A DNA stretch of 6,867 bases from an uncultured Clostridia bacterium. GTDB taxonomy: Bacteria > Bacillota_A > Clostridia > TANB77 > CAG-508. The stretch's first letter is position 1. Each line of letters begins with the position of its first letter. Shown here piece by piece: positions 4,111-6,867 of this stretch. The position numbers were made by a program, and so were the translations under genes. The notes beneath the pieces are model-generated. The model saw nothing but the letters and a program-made list of their open reading frames with translations. It was not told where the DNA came from and searched no databases. The DNA lies in assembly GCA_947588915.1 (NCBI GenBank), contig CANPZA010000080.1:1-6867 (forward strand), written 5' to 3'.

Positions 4111-4260
4111 ATGGAAAAAGATATTGAAAGAATAAAAGAAAAGTTAGAAGAATTTATGAAAGAATATAATGTCACAGTTGAAGTTGAAACAAATTATCAA
4201 GGTCGTAGTTATGACGGAACAATAATAGCACCAAAAGCAAGAATAACAATACATAGTTAG
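4111..4260 (+). CDS. Small protein, 49 aa, unknown function
   Basis: ATG 4111 follows GAAGGAGTG with 6 nt spacing, and the stop at 4258-4260 lies 8 nt before the next start. Residues 1-20 form a strongly charged helix (EKDIERIKEKLEEFMKEYN). Two or three strands follow (VTVEVETNY, then SYDGTIIAPKARITIHS), giving a helix-plus-sheet mini-domain. I do not recognise the family. The spacing and ribosome binding site make it a convincing gene despite its size. Confidence 0.75.
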   Translation: MEKDIERIKEKLEEFMKEYNVTVEVETNYQGRSYDGTIIAPKARITIHS

Positions 4261-4268
4261 GAGTAAAT

Positions 4269-4469
4269 ATGTTCGAATTGATAGGACTAATATTTTGCAA
4301 AAATAGATATAGAGGTTATTATTATAAAATAAAAAATGATGAGTTGGTTGTATGGTATAAGAATTTTAAGGATTATATGCTAGATATAGCAAGCCCTAGT
4401 TTAACATTCATTATGCCAATAACTAAAACAGATTTATATATTGAAATGGAAAGGGATAAACACCCTTAA
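4269..4469 (+). CDS. Small aromatic-rich protein, 66 aa, unknown function
   Basis: ATG 4269 follows a GGAG site (TTAGGAGTAAAT) that overlaps the stop of the preceding gene. The N-terminus (MFELIGLIFCKNRYRG) is mildly hydrophobic but too short and too quickly interrupted by Lys/Arg to be a clear membrane helix. The centre is rich in Tyr and Trp (GYYYKIKNDELVVWYKNF, 16-33), suggesting a small beta-sheet, and the end is charged. The next gene starts 15 nt downstream. No family is recognised. Confidence 0.7.
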   Translation: MFELIGLIFCKNRYRGYYYKIKNDELVVWYKNFKDYMLDIASPSLTFIMPITKTDLYIEMERDKHP

Positions 4470-4483
4470 AGAAGGAGTGAATT

Positions 4484-4663
4484 ATGTTTTGTCCATATTG
4501 TCAAAAAACATATACAAAAATAGTAAAAATAAATTTAAACGAAAATGATACAGAACAAGGTCATATATTATCAGAATATTATGGATATTATGAGTGCCAG
4601 AAAGAGAAATGTGGTGCTTGGCACAGAGGGAGGTGTAGATATGGAGAGCGAATTTTTAAGTAA
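4484..4663 (+). CDS. Zinc-ribbon-like small protein, 59 aa
   Basis: ATG 4484 follows GAAGGAG with 7 nt spacing. The protein opens MFCPYC, a CxxC knuckle at residues 3 and 6. Further Cys lie at 38, 43 and 51, with His47, in the segment YECQKEKCGAWHRGRCRYGE. A CxxC followed by a second Cys pair about 32 residues later is typical of small zinc ribbons; the likely second pair is C38/C43. The end overlaps the start of the next gene by 23 nt in a different frame. A longer alternative frame of the next gene would cover most of this one, but the strong ribosome binding site here and the one at 4641 support two separate genes. Zinc binding is inferred, and the function, perhaps nucleic-acid or protein binding, is unknown. 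Confidence 0.7.
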   Translation: MFCPYCQKTYTKIVKINLNENDTEQGHILSEYYGYYECQKEKCGAWHRGRCRYGERIFK

Positions 4664-4880
4664 ATATGGTGATGAAGACAATTTTGATGAGGATAAAATG
4701 ACAGAAGATTTAATAACATTTATGTTGCAAGTAGGTTTAAAAGAAAAAAGAATAAATGAAATATTAAAAGAATGTAATAATGGAAAATCTGTTGATTTAT
4801 TTATGGAATATTATCAAAAAAGAAAAGAATTAGCAGAAGAATATATAGAAAAGATAAAGCAAACAGAAAAGGAGAATTAG
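4641..4880 (+). CDS. Acidic helical protein, 79 aa, unknown function
   Basis: The frame is open back to an ATG at 4545, but GGGAGGTG lies 5 nt before the ATG at 4641, and the upstream part is the zinc-ribbon gene in another frame, so 4641 is chosen. The protein starts MESEFLSKYGDEDNFDEDKM, very acidic, then forms helices (EDLITFMLQVGLKEKRINEILKE and a long C-terminal charged helix EYYQKRKELAEEYIEKIKQ). No motif or family is recognised. Its stop is followed immediately by the next gene at 4882, so coupled translation is likely. Confidence 0.75.
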   Translation: MESEFLSKYGDEDNFDEDKMTEDLITFMLQVGLKEKRINEILKECNNGKSVDLFMEYYQKRKELAEEYIEKIKQTEKEN

Positions 4881-4881
4881 T

Positions 4882-5208
4882 ATGGAAGAAATGAATTTAG
4901 AAAATGTAATAAAAGAATTAAAGCGACATAAAGCAACTGAAACAGACCATTATAGAGATTGTGGTGAATGTAGTAGAGCATTAGAAGTAGCAATAAATCA
5001 TTTAGAAAAAGAAAATAGCAATATAGATGAAGTGGATTATTGGCAAGATAAATACTTAAATTTATTAGAGCGACTAGAAACAAAATTAAAAGAAGAAAGA
5101 GAAAGATTAAACAATCATATTGGAACATTTTATAAAGATAGTTTTACAAATAGAACAATAAGAACATTAGAAGATATATTAAAAGAAGTAGATAAGAAAG
5201 GAATATAA
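4882..5208 (+). CDS. Coiled-coil protein, 108 aa, unknown function
   Basis: ATG 4882 has AAAGGAG upstream, inside the end of the preceding gene. The first part (NVIKELKRHKATETDHYRDCGECSRALEVAINHLEKE) contains a DCGECSRAL segment with two Cys three residues apart, which could be redox-active or metal-binding but stands alone. Residues about 55-82 (YLNLLERLETKLKEERERLNNHI) form a likely coiled coil. The C-terminus is another helix (TIRTLEDILKEVDK). Proteins of this general type are frequent in clostridial phage early operons. Function unknown. Confidence 0.75.
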   Translation: MEEMNLENVIKELKRHKATETDHYRDCGECSRALEVAINHLEKENSNIDEVDYWQDKYLNLLERLETKLKEERERLNNHIGTFYKDSFTNRTIRTLEDILKEVDKKGI

Positions 5209-5211
5209 ATT

Positions 5212-5481
5212 ATGGGAAATGAAGAATTTTTAAAAAAATGTATGGAAATAGTAAGAGATTATACAAATGAACATTTAGATAAAACAGATAACAAAGAAAT
5301 AACATTAGATGATGTGTTTATAGTATGGAGTTGTAAGACTTTGCAAAATAACAAAGCATTATTAAGTACAAAATTACTTGATGGAATGTATTATGAAATA
5401 ACACATAATGGCGATAAGAAAGAAATATATGTGGATGCTTATAAGAAATTTGAAAATAGATGTATTAAGTTGGAGGAATAG
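5212..5481 (+). CDS. DUF6275-like phage protein, 89 aa
   Basis: The protein begins MGNEEFLKKCMEIVRDYTNE. Its middle (LDDVFIVWSCKTLQNNKALLSTKL, about 31-54, then DGMYYEITHNGDKKEIYVDAYKKFEN) is the pattern I associate with the DUF6275 family: a small phage/prophage protein with a VWSCKTLQNNKA-like stretch and a DGMYYE-YNGDK-YVDAYKK end. Length fits that family. Its biochemical role is not known to me. The ribosome binding site is weak (AAGAAAGGAATATAAATT), consistent with coupling to the gene ending 3 nt upstream. Its last codons carry the GGAGG site of the next gene, whose ATG follows the stop directly. The family name is from memory and unverified. Confidence 0.78.
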   Translation: MGNEEFLKKCMEIVRDYTNEHLDKTDNKEITLDDVFIVWSCKTLQNNKALLSTKLLDGMYYEITHNGDKKEIYVDAYKKFENRCIKLEE

Positions 5482-5706
5482 ATGTGTAAATGTTGTAATT
5501 ATTTGCAAGATTTAAGAAATATTGAAAAAGAAATGAACTTATCAACTCCTGTAGATATAAAAAGAAAATGGAAAGCTGTAATTGCAGAATATACATATAA
5601 AAAAGGAATAAAAAAGCCAAAGGGTATAGTCGAATATAAATCTTATGATTTAAAATATTGCCCAATGTGTGGAGAAAGGATAAAAAACAATGAAAATAAT
5701 GATTAG
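5482..5706 (+). CDS. Cys-rich putative zinc-ribbon protein, 74 aa
   Basis: ATG 5482 comes directly after the stop of the preceding gene, with GGAGG 6 nt upstream. The protein begins MCKCCNYLQD (Cys 2, 4, 5) and has CPMCGER near the end (Cys 60 and 63). Two Cys clusters at the two ends of a small domain, the second a classic CPxCG knuckle, suggest a zinc ribbon formed by both ends of the chain. The middle is basic (IKRKWKAVIAEYTYKKGIKKPKG), which would suit nucleic-acid binding. Its end overlaps the next gene by 17 nt. The function is unknown, but such proteins are common in phage operons. Confidence 0.78.
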   Translation: MCKCCNYLQDLRNIEKEMNLSTPVDIKRKWKAVIAEYTYKKGIKKPKGIVEYKSYDLKYCPMCGERIKNNENND

Positions 5707-5983
5707 TCAGCCAATGAATGGCAAAACAGAAGAACAAATAAGAAAAGAAAGAGCGGAATTGATAAAGGAATTAGAAGCACAAGGACACGAAGTGGTAGAT
5801 ACTATCTTTGCAGAAGAACCACCAAAGGATTGTGATACTGCTATCTATTATCTATCAAAATCAATAGAAGCAATAGGAAAAGTAGATGGGCTAGTATTTA
5901 TGAAAGGGTGGGAACAAGCAAGAGGTTGTAGAATAGAAAATCAAGTTGCTCTTGCTTATGGAAAATTTATTAAAATATTATAG
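5690..5983 (+). CDS. DUF4406 protein (nucleoside 2-deoxyribosyltransferase-like), 97 aa
   Basis: The N-terminus MKIMISQPMNGKTEEQI is the first strand and loop of the DUF4406 family. The segment GKVDGLVFMKGWEQARGCRIENQVALAYG (63-91) holds the conserved GW--ARGC-IE--VA-AYG pattern, with Glu83 at the place of the catalytic Glu of nucleoside deoxyribosyltransferases. Those enzymes exchange bases on deoxyribonucleosides; in phages the family may serve nucleotide salvage or modification, but the reaction of DUF4406 proteins is not established to my knowledge. Length is normal for the family. ATG 5690 is preceded by AGAAAGGA with about 9 nt spacing, inside the previous gene. It is the last gene of the operon; its final codons overlap a possible promoter for the structured RNA that follows. 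Confidence 0.85.
   Translation: MKIMISQPMNGKTEEQIRKERAELIKELEAQGHEVVDTIFAEEPPKDCDTAIYYLSKSIEAIGKVDGLVFMKGWEQARGCRIENQVALAYGKFIKIL
5952..5981 (+). promoter_or_regulatory. Possible promoter of the large structured RNA
   Basis: TTGCTT (5952-5957), 18 nt, TATTAT (5976-5981). The -10 is good and the -35 weak. The predicted start falls at about 5985-5990, exactly where the first stem of the RNA begins. Confidence 0.4.
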
Positions 5984-6572
5984 TTTTCAACAGTTACTAA
6001 CTATGTAAATATAGTTAAAGGGCTGTGAAATATGGGTAGAAAAGCGTAAATTAGTATGCGATGACCTAGTAATAGTGAGCGTACAAAGTCCTTGAAATCC
6101 ACTTCAATAATATTCCTAATCGATTCCTTTATGGTATATGTATGTTGAAGTATTCTTTAAAAGATTATGAAATCGTATAATTTGCCCAATAATTTAAAAA
6201 ATACATATGTGTTAGTGGCGGAATAGACATATCTAGTTCGATATTAGATATGGTAAAACTAAACGGCGGTATGAGACCTATCGCTGAATGGTAATAGTAG
6301 ACGCTTGTAGGAGAGAGAAGGTAACTACCTGATGTGAAATCGTTTGATTGCTGGGTTCTCACGAATGTTACTATATGATGTGCAAATCATCATCTACACA
6401 AAACGCCTATCTACCAAGTGTAGAAAAGGTTCCTGGAAATGTTATATTTATAGCAATTCCTGTTAAAATCTCGACAAATAATGGAAAGATAAGCAATAGA
6501 GAATAAAGGGAGAACATAACTCGCTCTATGGTTGATACTAGTTATATTATCTTTCGGTCGAGAGCCATATAT
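5984..6572 (+). ncRNA. Large structured non-coding RNA, ROOL/GOLLD-like candidate
   Basis: About 590 nt without a credible gene, dense in stems. Examples: TTTC-ACAG with CTGT-GAAA (5985-5993/6023-6030) enclosing AACTAT/ATAGTT; GTATGC/GCGTAC (6054-6059/6079-6084); ACTTCAA/TTGAAGT (6101-6107/6145-6151); TTAGT/ACTAA enclosing CATATCTA/TAGATATG (6212-6262); GCGGTA/TATCGC (6266-6284); ATGATG/CATCAT (6375-6393); CTACAC/GTGTAG (6394-6423); GGAAATG/CAATTCC with one mismatch (6435-6460); and a long-range TCTCGAC/GTCGAGA (6469-6475/6557-6563) enclosing ATAGAG/CTCTAT (6496-6529). The RNA leads straight into two tRNA genes. ROOL RNAs (about 600 nt) and GOLLD RNAs (longer) are giant phage-associated RNAs often found beside tRNAs. 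I could not align it to either family, so the class is inferred from size, structure and place. The ends are approximate. Confidence 0.6.
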
Positions 6573-6648
6573 GGACATTTAGCTCAATTGGAAGAGCATC
6601 TGCCTTACAAGCAGGAGGTTATAGGTTCAAGTCCTGTAATGTTAACCA
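6573..6648 (+). tRNA. tRNA-Val (anticodon UAC), CCA encoded
   Basis: The cloverleaf is complete: acceptor 6573-6579 with 6638-6644; D stem GCTC/GAGC (6582-6585/6594-6597); anticodon stem TCTGC/GCAGG around loop CTTACAA (anticodon TAC, 6606-6608); T stem ATAGG/CCTGT with loop TTCAAGT; discriminator A 6645; CCA 6646-6648. The top acceptor pair is G.A (mismatch) and the second is G.U, so the acceptor end is weak. The rest closely resembles bacterial tRNA-Val. It lies directly after the structured RNA and 8 nt before tRNA-Asn, so the three may be co-transcribed and processed. Confidence 0.92.
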
Positions 6649-6656
6649 TTGAATAT

Positions 6657-6732
6657 TGGTATGTAGTTCAGTTGGTAGAACGCTTGACTGTTAATCAAGA
6701 AGTCGCAAGTTCAATTCTTGCCGTACCAGCCA
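6657..6732 (+). tRNA. tRNA-Asn (anticodon GUU), CCA encoded
   Basis: Acceptor TGGTATG/CGTACCA (6657-6663/6722-6728, one G.U), D stem GTTC/GAAC, anticodon stem CTTGA/TCAAG with loop CTGTTAA (anticodon GTT, 6690-6692), T stem GCAAG/CTTGC with loop TTCAATT, discriminator G 6729 as expected for Asn, CCA 6730-6732. AAU/AAC codons are heavily used in this AT-rich element, so a self-supplied tRNA-Asn makes sense. Confidence 0.95.
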
Positions 6733-6748
6733 TTAAATATATTATTAC

Positions 6749-6781
6749 CCAAGTGCTAAACCGTAATATCATACGGCTTGG
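6749..6781 (+). other. Hairpin downstream of the tRNAs
   Basis: CCAAG (6749-6753) pairs with CTTGG (6777-6781), enclosing CCGTA/TACGG with loop ATATCA. The 9-mer ATTACCCAA occurs on both sides (6745-6753 region and 6783-6791). No T run follows. It may be a processing or stability element, or part of another structured RNA continuing past the window. A further weak stem TTGCT/AGCAA lies near 6822-6843, and GAGGAG at 6852-6857 may be the ribosome binding site of a gene starting beyond the window. Confidence 0.4.
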
Positions 6782-6867
6782 AATTACCCAATAAGTAGTC
6801 AGCCATAAGGATACTTTTGGAAGGTTGCTTTCTATGTATAGCAATATGCACAGAGGAGATGTAAAAG

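Noticed and set aside
4877..5737. Two minus-strand open frames (4877-5128 and 5465-5737)
   Set aside because: Both are antisense shadows of well-supported plus-strand genes, with low-complexity Leu/Phe/Tyr composition and no ribosome binding site.
6165..6362. 65-codon minus-strand open frame inside the structured RNA
   Set aside because: No ribosome binding site, no recognisable domain, and the region is explained better by RNA structure.
6205..6365. A tRNA-Leu split by an intron (GTGGCGGAAT and later TAGACGC, GGGTTC look tRNA-like)
   Set aside because: No matching acceptor strand or anticodon arm could be built, and no group I intron core sequences were seen. It fits better as part of the large RNA.
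6528..6794. 88-codon plus-strand open frame over the tRNA region
   Set aside because: It is a translation of the two tRNA genes; strings such as QLVERLTVNQEVASS are a well-known artefact of reading tRNAs as protein. There is no ribosome binding site.
1..6867. CRISPR array, insertion sequence or integrase
   Set aside because: No regularly spaced repeats with unique spacers, no transposase-like or recombinase-like protein, and no terminal inverted repeats were found.

Overview
The window is very AT-rich, with purine-rich AGGAGG-type ribosome binding sites, consensus sigma-A promoters and many tiny densely packed genes. This fits a mobile element (phage, prophage or phage-plasmid) of a low-GC Bacillota host, probably a clostridial one. 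The host call is inferred from composition and gene style; no marker gene fixes it.

Left arm (1-2060, genes on the minus strand). A 21-residue hydrophobic peptide (1918-1983) has its own promoter and terminator. It faces a convergent, gene-less transcript (about 1765-1880) that carries two short direct repeats complementary to the peptide mRNA. This is the layout of a Fst/par type I toxin-antitoxin locus. Next is a 57-residue ribbon-helix-helix protein (1460-1633). A 12-bp palindrome, ATGTATATACAT, sits between the -35 and -10 boxes of its promoter. An identical copy, in a longer 18-bp repeat, lies in a second leftward promoter at 1412-1440. That promoter can drive a small membrane protein (995-1156), a coiled-coil protein (512-886) and two small unknown proteins (346-510, 69-287). 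A short plus-strand transcript with two terminator hairpins (about 1230-1355) lies antisense to the leader of this operon.

Centre (2058-3228, no convincing gene). This holds inverted repeats, a GC-rich hairpin in AT-rich DNA, three TGTTCA boxes at exactly 10-bp spacing, two TATGCGGT boxes also 10 bp apart, and a plus-strand promoter followed by an attenuator-like hairpin. It looks like a combined control and replication-origin region.

Right arm (3229-5983, plus strand). A RepL-like winged-helix protein is followed by nine short genes that abut or overlap. They include two Cys-rich (zinc-ribbon-like) proteins, a DUF6275-like protein and a DUF4406 (nucleoside deoxyribosyltransferase-like) protein. 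They are probably one transcription unit.

Right end (5984-6867). About 590 nt without a gene folds into many stems and leads directly into tRNA-Val(UAC) and tRNA-Asn(GUU), both with encoded CCA. Size, structure and tRNA linkage match the giant phage-associated RNAs of the ROOL/GOLLD kind, with ROOL preferred on length.

Together the parts describe a replicon with an initiator, an RHH-plus-antisense control module, an RNA-regulated toxin that could serve in maintenance, and a phage-style structured-RNA and tRNA block.
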